Source: Pedobacter duraquae
Lineage (GTDB): Bacteria; Bacteroidota; Bacteroidia; Sphingobacteriales; Sphingobacteriaceae
Reading direction: 5' to 3'
Assembly (NCBI RefSeq): GCF_004362245.1
Contig: NZ_SNWM01000002.1
Location: 1,116,001-1,180,000 of the forward strand
Length of the DNA stretch: 64,000 nucleotides
The position numbers and the translations under genes are program-made. Below are positions 11,270 through 18,540 of this stretch, in pieces. The notes below the pieces were generated by a model. The model searched no databases and was not told where the DNA came from. It worked only from the letters and a program-made list of their open reading frames with translations. Position 1 is the stretch's first letter. Each line of letters opens with the position of its first letter.

Positions 11270-11337
11270 CTACAAAGTTTCAACAAATACACATTTTCTA
11301 GTATCTTTCATGAAATTAATGCCTCCCGAAAGATCAG

Positions 11338-12675
11338 ATGCAAGGAAAAGAATTACCACTGGGGAAAGAGATTGCTTATGCTGCCGGAATGATGGGCTGG
11401 AGTACGATGACCAATATCATTATTGCTATGCTCCCCTATTTTTATTTGCCACCCAGTAACTCCGGACTCCACCCGCTTGTACCACAACTGCTGGTATTCG
11501 GCGCATTCAATATATTGTCGCTCATTGCTGCTTCCGGTCGCCTTTTCGATGCCGTTTACGATCCTTTTATTGCTTCGGTAAGCGATGCAAGCACCAACCC
11601 AAACGGTCGCCGTATTCCTTTTATGCGTTATGCCATTATACCTGCTGTATTATTTTGTTCATTAATCTTTTATCCGATCGTAAAAACAGAAAGTACAACC
11701 AATGCCTGGTGGTTGACGGCTATGCTTGCCTGTTTTTTCATTTCAGTAACCACCTATATTATTCCCTACAACGCCCTGTTGGCAGAGCTGGCACACAGCC
11801 CAGAACAGAAGGTTAAACTATCAACCTTTCAGCAGGTAGGTTTTGTAATGGGGATGATCCTGTCAGCGCTGACCAATAATTTCGCAGACCTGATCCAACA
11901 GTTTCTTCATGTAGCAAACAGAATGCAGGCCGTACAATATACCATTTGGGGTCTTTGCATCCTTTCCGGTCTTGTTATGCTGCTCCCTGCACTATTTATC
12001 AATGAAAAAGAATATAGTCAGGCAAAACCTACACACATAGACCTGCTACCAGCTATAAAAAACACCTTTAGAAACTCCAACTTCAAGTACTACCTCATCT
12101 CTGATTTCTCTTTTTATATTGCCTTGAGCATCATCTCGAGTGGCTTACTTTTTTTTGTTACGGTATTGCTCAAACTGCCGGATTCTGATGGGGGCAAATT
12201 TATGGGCATCATGGTTTTCCTTTCCATTCTTTTCTACCCTTCCATTAACTGGGGAGCAAAAAAGTTCGGTCGCAAGCCACTCGTGTTAACAGCTTTTGCC
12301 GTATTAAGCCTGATCTTTGTCACCATTTATTTTCTTGGCAGGCTTCCTTTTAGCGCGAACATACAAATGCTGATCCTTGTTACCTGTGCCGCATTTCCCC
12401 TTGCTGCACTCGGCATCCTCCCTAATGCCATCCTTGCCGACATCGCCCAGCGCGATACTGAGGAGACCGGCGAAAATCATGAGGGTATGTTTTTTGCCGT
12501 CAAATATCTGTTTGTCAAGCTTGGCCAAACCCTTGGCATTGCGATCTTTGCCATGTTGACCGTATATGGTAAAGATCCTGGTAACGACTTCGGCCTACGC
12601 TTAAATGGCGTCGTAGGCTTTGTCCTCTGCGTATTTGCTCTCCTGTTCTTCAGCCGCTTTAGAGAGCAAAAATAG
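11338..12675 (+). CDS. MFS transporter, sugar:cation symporter type (GPH/MelB-like)
   Basis: A 445-residue integral membrane protein with about 12 helices. The first helix region (GKEIAYAAGMMGWSTMTNII) and the helix 2-3 loop with a D-P-F pattern (FDAVYDPFIASVSD) resemble glycoside-pentoside-hexuronide symporters, as does the later NWGAKKFGRKPLV loop. The substrate cannot be read from sequence; a sugar or glycoside with Na+ or H+ is the usual guess. It is monocistronic, divergent from parE, with about 120 bases between the two starts. A weak -7-like TATCTTTC sits at 11302-11309. Confidence 0.82.
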   Translation: MQGKELPLGKEIAYAAGMMGWSTMTNIIIAMLPYFYLPPSNSGLHPLVPQLLVFGAFNILSLIAASGRLFDAVYDPFIASVSDASTNPNGRRIPFMRYAIIPAVLFCSLIFYPIVKTESTTNAWWLTAMLACFFISVTTYIIPYNALLAELAHSPEQKVKLSTFQQVGFVMGMILSALTNNFADLIQQFLHVANRMQAVQYTIWGLCILSGLVMLLPALFINEKEYSQAKPTHIDLLPAIKNTFRNSNFKYYLISDFSFYIALSIISSGLLFFVTVLLKLPDSDGGKFMGIMVFLSILFYPSINWGAKKFGRKPLVLTAFAVLSLIFVTIYFLGRLPFSANIQMLILVTCAAFPLAALGILPNAILADIAQRDTEETGENHEGMFFAVKYLFVKLGQTLGIAIFAMLTVYGKDPGNDFGLRLNGVVGFVLCVFALLFFSRFREQK

Positions 12676-12714
12676 CCTGAATCAGACACATACCTAAAAG
12701 CCGAAACTAATACG

Positions 12715-12722
12715 TACCTTTG
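12715..12722 (+). promoter_or_regulatory. Probable -7 element of the DEAD-box helicase promoter
   Basis: TACCTTTG matches TAnnTTTG exactly, 57 bases before the helicase start. I see no good TTG at the expected -33 distance, so this rests on one element. Confidence 0.4.
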
Positions 12723-12778
12723 TATCGGAATATGATTTCTTTTTATTCCCTCATTAATTAATATTAAATACAAACACA

Positions 12779-14095
12779 TTGTTATTCGAAGAATTAAACC
12801 TGATTGAGCCTATTCTTAAAGCGCTCCAAACAGAAGGCTATACACAGCCTACCCCTATACAAGAACAATCCATCCCAACTATATTAGAAAGCAAAGACCT
12901 TTTAGGTTGCGCGCAAACAGGAACAGGTAAAACTGCTGCTTTTGCAATTCCTATGCTGCAGTTACTACACCAGCCGCACGCTAATGTAAAAGGACCAAAA
13001 CCAATCCGCGCACTGGTTTTAACGCCCACACGCGAGCTGGCTATTCAGATCGAAGAAAGTTTCAAAGCATATGGTAGAAATCTACCTTTACGCCACCTCG
13101 TAATTTTTGGTGGTGTTGGTCAGAAAGCCCAAACAGATGCCTTGCATCGCGGTGTGGATATTCTTGTTGCTACACCTGGAAGACTGCTCGACCTGATGGG
13201 ACAGGGATTTATCAACCTTAAAGATGTTGAGATTTTCGTTCTTGATGAAGCAGATAGGATGCTTGACATGGGCTTTATCCACGACGTAAAAAAGGTTATC
13301 ACTAAACTTCCTGCTAAGCGGCAAACCTTGTTTTTCTCGGCCACAATGCCTGCTGAGATTCAGAAATTAGCCGATACGATCTTAACTTCTCCTAAAAAGG
13401 TAGAAGTGACCCCTGTTTCTTCTACAGCAGAGAAAATTACGCAATCCATGTATTTTGTTGAGAAAACCAACAAGAAAGACCTGCTTGCGCATATCCTTGC
13501 TGATAAAACGATTCAGACAGCTTTAGTTTTCACCCGTACAAAACATGGTGCAGACCGCGTTGTTAAAGATCTGACGAAAATCGGAATCCGCGCAGAAGCT
13601 ATTCACGGCAATAAATCACAAAACGCCCGTCAGCGTGCGCTTACAAATTTCAAAGACAGAACAACAAGAATCCTGGTAGCAACAGATATCGCTGCGCGTG
13701 GTATCGACGTGGATGAGTTAACACACGTGATTAACTACGAGCTGCCAAATATTCCTGAAACTTACGTTCACAGAATTGGCCGTACCGGTCGTGCAGGCCT
13801 AAGTGGAACAGCATTCTCCTTCTGCGACTCAGAAGAAAGAGAGTTCCTGAAAGATATAGAGAAACTGATTGGATTAACCATCCCCGTTGCAGAAGATAAC
13901 CCTTACGCAATGAGCTGGCAAGGACTTATGGCTAAGCAGGATAAACCAAAACCTAAAAGAGGTGGTGGTGGCGGTAACAATGGTGGTGGTGGTGGACGCC
14001 AGCGCCAGGAAAGAGAGCCAAATCTGAATGGTGCTAAAAGAACACCCAAAAGTGGCTCACGAAGGTGGAGTAAACCAAAAGGATCAAATTCCTAA
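12779..14095 (+). CDS. DEAD-box ATP-dependent RNA helicase (RhlE-like)
   Basis: A 438-residue RNA helicase with all core motifs: Q motif (PTPIQEQ, Gln28 region), Walker A AQTGTGKT at 45-52, PTRELAIQ at 83-90, TPGR at 132-135, DEAD at 156-159, SAT at 187-189 and HRIGRTGR at 331-338. A low-complexity basic tail from about residue 387 is rich in Gly, Arg, Lys and Pro ([16 protein letters not shown]), typical of RhlE-group proteins that bind RNA non-specifically. The likely start is TTG at 12779 ([13 protein letters not shown]); no in-frame ATG precedes the Q motif. These enzymes act in ribosome assembly, mRNA turnover and cold adaptation. The 3' end runs straight into the hairpin at 14094. Confidence 0.92.
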   Translation: MLFEELNLIEPILKALQTEGYTQPTPIQEQSIPTILESKDLLGCAQTGTGKTAAFAIPMLQLLHQPHANVKGPKPIRALVLTPTRELAIQIEESFKAYGRNLPLRHLVIFGGVGQKAQTDALHRGVDILVATPGRLLDLMGQGFINLKDVEIFVLDEADRMLDMGFIHDVKKVITKLPAKRQTLFFSATMPAEIQKLADTILTSPKKVEVTPVSSTAEKITQSMYFVEKTNKKDLLAHILADKTIQTALVFTRTKHGADRVVKDLTKIGIRAEAIHGNKSQNARQRALTNFKDRTTRILVATDIAARGIDVDELTHVINYELPNIPETYVHRIGRTGRAGLSGTAFSFCDSEEREFLKDIEKLIGLTIPVAEDNPYAMSWQGLMAKQDKPKPKRGGGGGNNGGGGGRQRQEREPNLNGAKRTPKSGSRRWSKPKGSNS

Positions 14096-14175
14096 AAAAG
14101 AATTACTGCTCGAAGGCTGAAATCTTTTCCCTGCGGAAAAACATTTCTAGGCCTTCTCACAGCAAATTCTTTTTT
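14094..14175. repeat. Long imperfect hairpin, left element (shared core)
   Basis: The arms are AAAAAAGAATT (14094-14104) and its exact complement at 14165-14175, continued by TGCT/AGCA. Inside is a 50-base core (14110-14159) that folds further: GAAGGC/GCCTTC, GAAAT/ATTTC and TTTTCC/GGAAAA around a CTGC loop. I count about 32 paired bases. It starts in the helicase stop codon, and the 3' arm ends in six Ts, so it could act as the helicase terminator. The core recurs inverted at 15243-15291, but the arms do not. Confidence 0.75.
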
Positions 14176-14240
14176 AGCGAGGCGCTGATAGCGATTCGCG
14201 GGGTAGGAATTTTGTTTTGGTTCATTCCGGGAAATATATA

Positions 14241-14283
14241 AAAAAAGGAAGGGCAAGCTAAAAAGCTTGCCCTTCCTTTTTTT
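14241..14283. terminator. Strong bidirectional intrinsic terminator
   Basis: A perfect 13-bp stem GGAAGGGCAAGCT/AGCTTGCCCTTCC (14247-14259 and 14264-14276) with an AAAA loop, preceded by a run of seven As and followed by seven Ts. It works on paper in both directions. It separates the helicase 3' region from the tandem repeats. Confidence 0.88.
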
Positions 14284-14360
14284 ACTGCGTTATGCCAATT
14301 CTTAATTTCACAATTCAAGACCCGGTAATCAGGAAACGTTCAAGAATCTCAAGAATTTAC

Positions 14361-15125
14361 CTCACATGATGTTCAAAATGAATTAACGTCATCAGCTTTT
14401 AGGCCGGCTAGAAATTATCAAAAACAGATCGCCTTATTACATAGATATCAGGTCTGACTCAAATGTTCAAAATTCGTCGATGTCGTCGGTCAGTATAAAG
14501 TCAGCTAGAAATTGTCAAAAACAGATCGCCTTATTACATAGATACCAGGTCTGACTCAAATGTTCAAAATTCGTCGATGTCGTCGGTCAGTATAAAGTCA
14601 GCTAGAAATTGTCAAAAACAGATCACCTTACTACATAGATACCAGGTCTGACTCAAATGTTCAAAATTCGTTGATGTCGTCGGTCAGTATAAAGTCAGCT
14701 AGAAATTGTCAAAAACAGATCACCTTACTACATAGATACCAGGTCTGACTCAAATGTTCAAAATTCGTTGATGTCGTCGGTCAGTATAAAGTCAGCTAGA
14801 AATTGTCAAAAACAGATCACCTTACTACATAGATACCAGGTCTGACTCAAATGTTCAAAATTCGTTGATGTCGTCGGTCAGTATAAAGTCAGCTAGAAAT
14901 TGTCAAAAACAGATCACCTTACTACATAGATACCAGGTCTGACTCAAATGTTCAAAATTCGTTGATATCGTCGGTGTGTATAAGGCCTGCTAAAAGTTAT
15001 CAAAAACAGATGGCCTTAATTACATAGATACCCGGCCCGGTCAAATGTTTAAATTCGTTGATGTCGTCGGCCTGTATAAAGTCAGCTAGAACTTTCCAGA
15101 AAAAATCGCATACCTTACTATAAAT
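14361..15125. repeat. 97-bp tandem repeat array, seven full units plus degenerate ends
   Basis: Units begin with GCTA at 14407, 14504, 14601, 14698, 14795, 14892 and 14989; the period is exactly 97 except for the last unit (96). A degenerate half unit precedes (about 14361-14406) and a decayed partial unit follows (15085 to about 15125). Units 2-6 are nearly identical, with a few C/T and G/A changes. The first and last units share TTATCAAAAAC where the middle ones have TTGTCAAAAAC. There are no spacers, so this is not CRISPR. The period is not a multiple of three and I see no ORF of useful length. A possible stem CTGAC/GTCAG lies inside each unit. Function unknown. Confidence 0.95.
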
Positions 15126-15224
15126 AAAAAAAACCTGCCGGATGCATAAACCTCAAGTCAAAAAACCACTCAGTCTCCCGGAAAGCGAGCGCGTAAATTC
15201 CACAGTCCTTGATAATTTGCACTA

Positions 15225-15309
15225 ATTAATTTATTATGTTAATGAGAAGGCCTAGGAAGTTTTCCCGCAGGGAAAAGATTCCAGACTTCGAATAACATAA
15301 TAAATTAAT
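15225..15309. repeat. Long hairpin, right element (shared core, different arms)
   Basis: Perfect 17-bp arms ATTAATTTATTATGTTA (15225-15241) and its complement (15293-15309) enclose a core (15243-15291). That core is the reverse complement of the left core at 14110-14159 with about six differences. The core folds as GAAG/CTTC, GGAA/TTCC and TTTTCCC/GGGAAAA around a GCA loop. About 32 bases pair in all. It lies 39 bases past the desaturase stop codon. No T-run follows on either strand, so it is a weak candidate for an intrinsic terminator. Confidence 0.75.
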
Positions 15310-15348
15310 CCTCAAATTTCACAGACCCAGAACTTATAACCGAGCGCA

Positions 15349-16077
15349 TCAAGTTTTGCGAATACGAATAATATGCAACCAATGCATAACTTTCATCAAC
15401 GGATACGTAGGATCAAACTCAAACCACCTAGAAGCAAAATTCGGACTATTTGGTTTCTTATGGTGATTATTCTGAAACAACTCCCCCATCATCAGGAAAT
15501 CCAATGGAAGTGAATTCTTACTATGGTCGTCATTGTCATGATTAGAATAACCATACTTATGGCCGCACCAATTCACAATAGCGCCATGCAAAGGACCCAT
15601 TAGAAAATGGATAGGAAGCAACAGAAACATCCACCATTGTGTAGCGAAAGTTACATAAAACCAAATGTAGAAGCTGATAAATACCAAACGCGTGATCCAG
15701 GAGTCACCGATTTTATCGATGATAGGCCATGATGGATACCTATCTCTGAATTGCTCTTCAGGCTCTTCATTATATTTGGCATAATTCAGATAAATGTTCT
15801 TTGTCTGAATCATCATTCCCCAAACATCTTTTACGAAGTGTGGGGAATGTGGATCTTTCTCAGTATCACTATATGCGTGGTGCATACGGTGTAGAATTGC
15901 ATACGCACGCGGGTTCAAGAACGATGATCCCTGTGATAAAAAAGTGATGGTGTAAAAGAATTTCTCCCAGAATCCATTCATTTTAAACATCTTATGCGAA
16001 GCATAACGGTGTAAGAAAAATGTTTGAGAAAAGAGGGACAAAAACCAATGCGCCAGAAAAAATGCTAAAATGATCAT
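15349..16077 (-). CDS. Acyl-CoA/fatty acid desaturase
   Basis: A 242-residue membrane di-iron desaturase that introduces a cis double bond into acyl chains. The three histidine boxes are present: HRYASH at 23-28, HRMHH at 63-67 and NNHHKKPN at 203-210. A fourth His-rich patch, [10 protein letters not shown], lies at 171-180 as in stearoyl-CoA-type enzymes. Three to four hydrophobic segments place it in the inner membrane. It is shorter than eukaryotic enzymes but normal for Bacteroidota. It probably adjusts membrane fluidity. The gene stands alone, convergent with the helicase across the repeat region. Confidence 0.9.
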   Translation of the reverse strand: MIILAFFLAHWFLSLFSQTFFLHRYASHKMFKMNGFWEKFFYTITFLSQGSSFLNPRAYAILHRMHHAYSDTEKDPHSPHFVKDVWGMMIQTKNIYLNYAKYNEEPEEQFRDRYPSWPIIDKIGDSWITRLVFISFYIWFYVTFATQWWMFLLLPIHFLMGPLHGAIVNWCGHKYGYSNHDNDDHSKNSLPLDFLMMGELFQNNHHKKPNSPNFASRWFEFDPTYPLMKVMHWLHIIRIRKT

Positions 16078-16154
16078 AGAAGGGTGTTCGTTTACTAACG
16101 AGAAAAAAAATAGATTAGATTTTCAAATCTCAAAAGTAAACAAAAGATCCTTTC

Positions 16155-16652
16155 TTATCTACCAAAATCGTCCTGAACGCGAACAATATCAGATTCATCC
16201 GAAGGATTTTCGGGGTCGGTATGCTGCCAGATTTCAGAAACAACACCCCAGTCATCCAAACCAATCAGGCGGTGTCGCTCACCCTGTTGCAATTTAATTT
16301 TGCTGCCCGCAGTCAATTCTTGGATTGCGCCTTCAGTATCATCATCGCTGGTTTTAACACCTACAGTTCCACTTACTACCTGCCATATTTCGGCCCTGCG
16401 GTGGTGGTATTGCCATGATAAACGCTTGTTAGGTGCAACGACAAGGATTTTCGGACTTAACTTACCGCCAATCTTCAGGTCTTCAACATTCAGTCCATCA
16501 AAATAAACATTGGCAAATTGCTGAGCCTGGTCTTCATCAATAACGAAGAAACCACCCCATGGACGGGTATCATCTGTATTTACTACGTTAAATCCTTCAA
16601 TTTTAAGGCGCTGGGCTATACTTTCAAATATTTCTTTTTTTTCCGCTGACAT
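16155..16652 (-). CDS. Cupin-fold sugar-phosphate isomerase-like protein
   Basis: A 165-residue single-domain cupin similar to the C-terminal (type II) domain of mannose-6-phosphate isomerases. RPWGGF lies at 30-35, the metal-binding cupin motif QYHHRRAEIW at 81-90 (His83, His84, Glu88) and GERHRLIG at 124-131. The fused nucleotidyltransferase of ManC is absent, so GDP-mannose synthesis is not implied. Isomerase activity is an inference from the fold; a non-catalytic sugar-binding role is possible. A TATATTTG -7 element lies 21 bases upstream (16680-16673), giving a leader of only a few bases to about a dozen. Confidence 0.72.
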   Translation of the reverse strand: MSAEKKEIFESIAQRLKIEGFNVVNTDDTRPWGGFFVIDEDQAQQFANVYFDGLNVEDLKIGGKLSPKILVVAPNKRLSWQYHHRRAEIWQVVSGTVGVKTSDDDTEGAIQELTAGSKIKLQQGERHRLIGLDDWGVVSEIWQHTDPENPSDESDIVRVQDDFGR

Positions 16653-16672
16653 ATCTTGTGTTTTTCAGAAAC

Positions 16673-16680
16673 CAAATATA
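16673..16680 (-). promoter_or_regulatory. Probable -7 element for the cupin gene
   Basis: On the minus strand TATATTTG matches TAnnTTTG exactly just upstream of the start at 16652. No clear TTG stands at -33. Confidence 0.4.
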
Positions 16681-16908
16681 GAAAAAGACCTCACATAAAA
16701 CCAGTAAGGTATCGGCTTTTTAGGGCCAAAATGAAGGTCATTCCTAAAAAAAAGGCGAAATAGGAAATCAGCTTACCCTCCAGATCAATATCTTCATTAT
16801 AAATCAGATGTAACTGAGAATCCTATTGAAAATAAAAGTCAAAATAAATGGAACAACTATTGTATTTGATTGTCTAAACTATAAATCTTAAATTTAGAAC
16901 GAATAAAA

Positions 16909-17112
16909 ATGGGACTATTAAAAATGATCATTGTTGGCGCCGCTGTAGCAGCAGGCGTTAAGTATGCAACCAAAAAAAGGGTAGAAGATGGAAGATCCCT
17001 GGTTGACGATTTCAAGGACAATATTCCAGAGTGGAAAGAGAAAGCCATGCAATTCAAAGAAAAAATAAGGCAAGATTACGCCAGCACAGCAGATAATTAC
17101 AACGGCCTGTAA
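16909..17112 (+). CDS. Small YtxH-like protein
   Basis: A 67-residue protein with an N-terminal hydrophobic stretch (LLKMIIVGAAVAAGVKYA, residues 3-20) followed by a charged amphipathic helix (roughly 30-55, with KEKAMQFKEKIRQ). This is the layout of YtxH-domain proteins, which are small membrane-tethered stress proteins without a defined activity. It is followed 28 bases downstream by a second tiny membrane protein, and the two are likely cotranscribed. I assign only family resemblance, not function. Confidence 0.6.
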   Translation: MGLLKMIIVGAAVAAGVKYATKKRVEDGRSLVDDFKDNIPEWKEKAMQFKEKIRQDYASTADNYNGL

Positions 17113-17139
17113 TAGGTCATCAACACATAGGAAAGCCCA

Positions 17140-17277
17140 ATGGAACCGAAAACTCCTGAATCATCCAAAAAAGATATCTTTTTAAAATGGCTCAAGCGTG
17201 TTGGCGTATTGGGCTTTCTATTTTTCCTGATAAAGGGACTGATCTGGCTTGCTGTTGGCTACTGGATCTTAAAGTGA
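17140..17277 (+). CDS. 45-residue single-pass membrane protein
   Basis: The ATG at 17140 opens a 45-codon frame: a charged N terminus (MEPKTPESSKKDIFLKWLKR), then about 20 hydrophobic residues (VGVLGFLFFLIKGLIWLAV) ending GYWILK. The KKD-FLKWLKRVG positive patch before the helix predicts a cytoplasmic N terminus. It lies 28 bases after the YtxH-like gene on the same strand. Its last 9 bases overlap the convergent response regulator stop at 17269. The helix and the tight spacing argue that it is real; no function known to me. Confidence 0.6.
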   Translation: MEPKTPESSKKDIFLKWLKRVGVLGFLFFLIKGLIWLAVGYWILK

Positions 17278-17640
17278 GCGTTCAATCTGCTCGTCTACAG
17301 TCTCCTTGATGTCATCGATATCAAAAGGTTTTTCAACAAAGGCATCATACCCGTAATTTTCTGATGCATATATCGCTTTCGGAAATCCTGAAAACAAAAT
17401 CACCGGGATATCGCTAACCTCAGCATTATCTTTAATCTGCCGGCATAATTCCCCGCCATTTGTGCCATTCAGGTTGTAATCCAGCACGATAACATGTGGT
17501 TCATGAGTTTTGATCAGGTCAAAAACATCATCAGTTTCTTCGTGAAAGAATATGGTGTAACTGCCGTCGTTAAAAATCTCCTTGAAGAGATCACCCATTT
17601 CATCATCATTGTCGACAACTAATATTCGCTTCTCCATCAT
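17269..17640 (-). CDS. Single-domain response regulator (orphan REC)
   Basis: A 123-residue CheY-like receiver and nothing else. The acidic pocket is at Asp10/Asp12, the phosphoacceptor Asp54 sits in VIVLDYNL, Ser84 is the switch residue in ILFSG, and Lys104 is the invariant lysine in VEKPF. There is no output domain and no kinase gene next to it, so it probably receives phosphate from a distant kinase or works by protein contact. The nearest downstream gene on the same strand (none before 17721) starts separately. Either of the two initial methionines could be the start. Confidence 0.88.
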   Translation of the reverse strand: MMEKRILVVDNDDEMGDLFKEIFNDGSYTIFFHEETDDVFDLIKTHEPHVIVLDYNLNGTNGGELCRQIKDNAEVSDIPVILFSGFPKAIYASENYGYDAFVEKPFDIDDIKETVDEQIERSL

Positions 17641-17720
17641 CTTTATTTTTTAAACATAGGTCTATAATGAACAACTCAGTACAGAAAAAAGTTTAAAAAT
17701 ATAATCTACAAACGACAGCA

Positions 17721-18536
17721 CTATTTCAGTACAGCCACCTGGGTCTGTGTAGTATGTGCGCTAAAATAGCCCAGTACGCCATTATTGAAATTGCTTGGTG
17801 GATTAGCTGGGGTCGTTACATCATTTGGATTACCCGATGAAGATTGTTGTTCCAAACTAAACCAATAGGTATAAATCGGTTTATCTATAGTCTGAAAATC
17901 TATCAGCACCTCGTCTCTGGATTCGATTTTTACATTATCATTGTCAGTCAGATACAAATTCCGGCGCACATATTTTCCGTTGGTAAAAAGGTCGTTATCT
18001 GTAAATATCCTGCTGGCTAACTTACCGTTAACAGACATCCGGAACAGATAATAATTAACCTGCCCACCCGGCTCTGAAAAATTCACTGCAATCACCTTTC
18101 TTTTTTCATTGCCAAAGGTCTCTTCACTTCCTGTAAGGGAATCAAGCCTTACCGATGGTGGCATGGTTGACACCGCAGTAAACGTTTGCCCCTCAACACC
18201 AACATTTAGCGTATACACCCTACCGGTTCTGCCAAATAGGTTATTGATATTGTAAGTCCCCTTCGTAGTACCTTCCAGCAAGTTGTACCTATTACCCACA
18301 TTGTCTGTCAACACCACGGAAGCACCCGAGACAGCCGGAAAAACATTACTTTGATCAAAAGGTACCGATTTTGAAATTTTAACCGACTGGACTCCGCGCA
18401 CATCGGTCAGATTGCCTTCAATAACCAATTGCGGGCTTGCATTATTTAAGTTCAGGTCAAGTACTTTCTCGCAAGATACAATCGACGCCAAAACAAATAA
18501 ACCGATTAAGAAACCAAAATATCTTTGCTTGTTCAT
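17721..18536 (-). CDS. DUF4249 lipoprotein, partner of TonB receptor
   Basis: A 271-residue exported lipoprotein (lipobox ASIVSC, Cys22) with the DUF4249 layout: an N-terminal SPQLVIEGNLTD strand region, a beta-rich middle and no catalytic motif. It follows the TonB-dependent receptor gene by only 4 bases on the same strand. In Bacteroidota such pairs recur, and the DUF4249 protein is thought to sit with its receptor in the outer membrane, as SusD does with SusC; that role is inference. The cargo is not indicated by the neighbours. Confidence 0.82.
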   Translation of the reverse strand: MNKQRYFGFLIGLFVLASIVSCEKVLDLNLNNASPQLVIEGNLTDVRGVQSVKISKSVPFDQSNVFPAVSGASVVLTDNVGNRYNLLEGTTKGTYNINNLFGRTGRVYTLNVGVEGQTFTAVSTMPPSVRLDSLTGSEETFGNEKRKVIAVNFSEPGGQVNYYLFRMSVNGKLASRIFTDNDLFTNGKYVRRNLYLTDNDNVKIESRDEVLIDFQTIDKPIYTYWFSLEQQSSSGNPNDVTTPANPPSNFNNGVLGYFSAHTTQTQVAVLK

Positions 18537-18540
18537 GATC

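Noticed and set aside
14407..15084. The 97-bp array as a CRISPR array
   Set aside because: Units follow each other directly with no unique spacers, the period is far above CRISPR repeat size and no cas gene is present.
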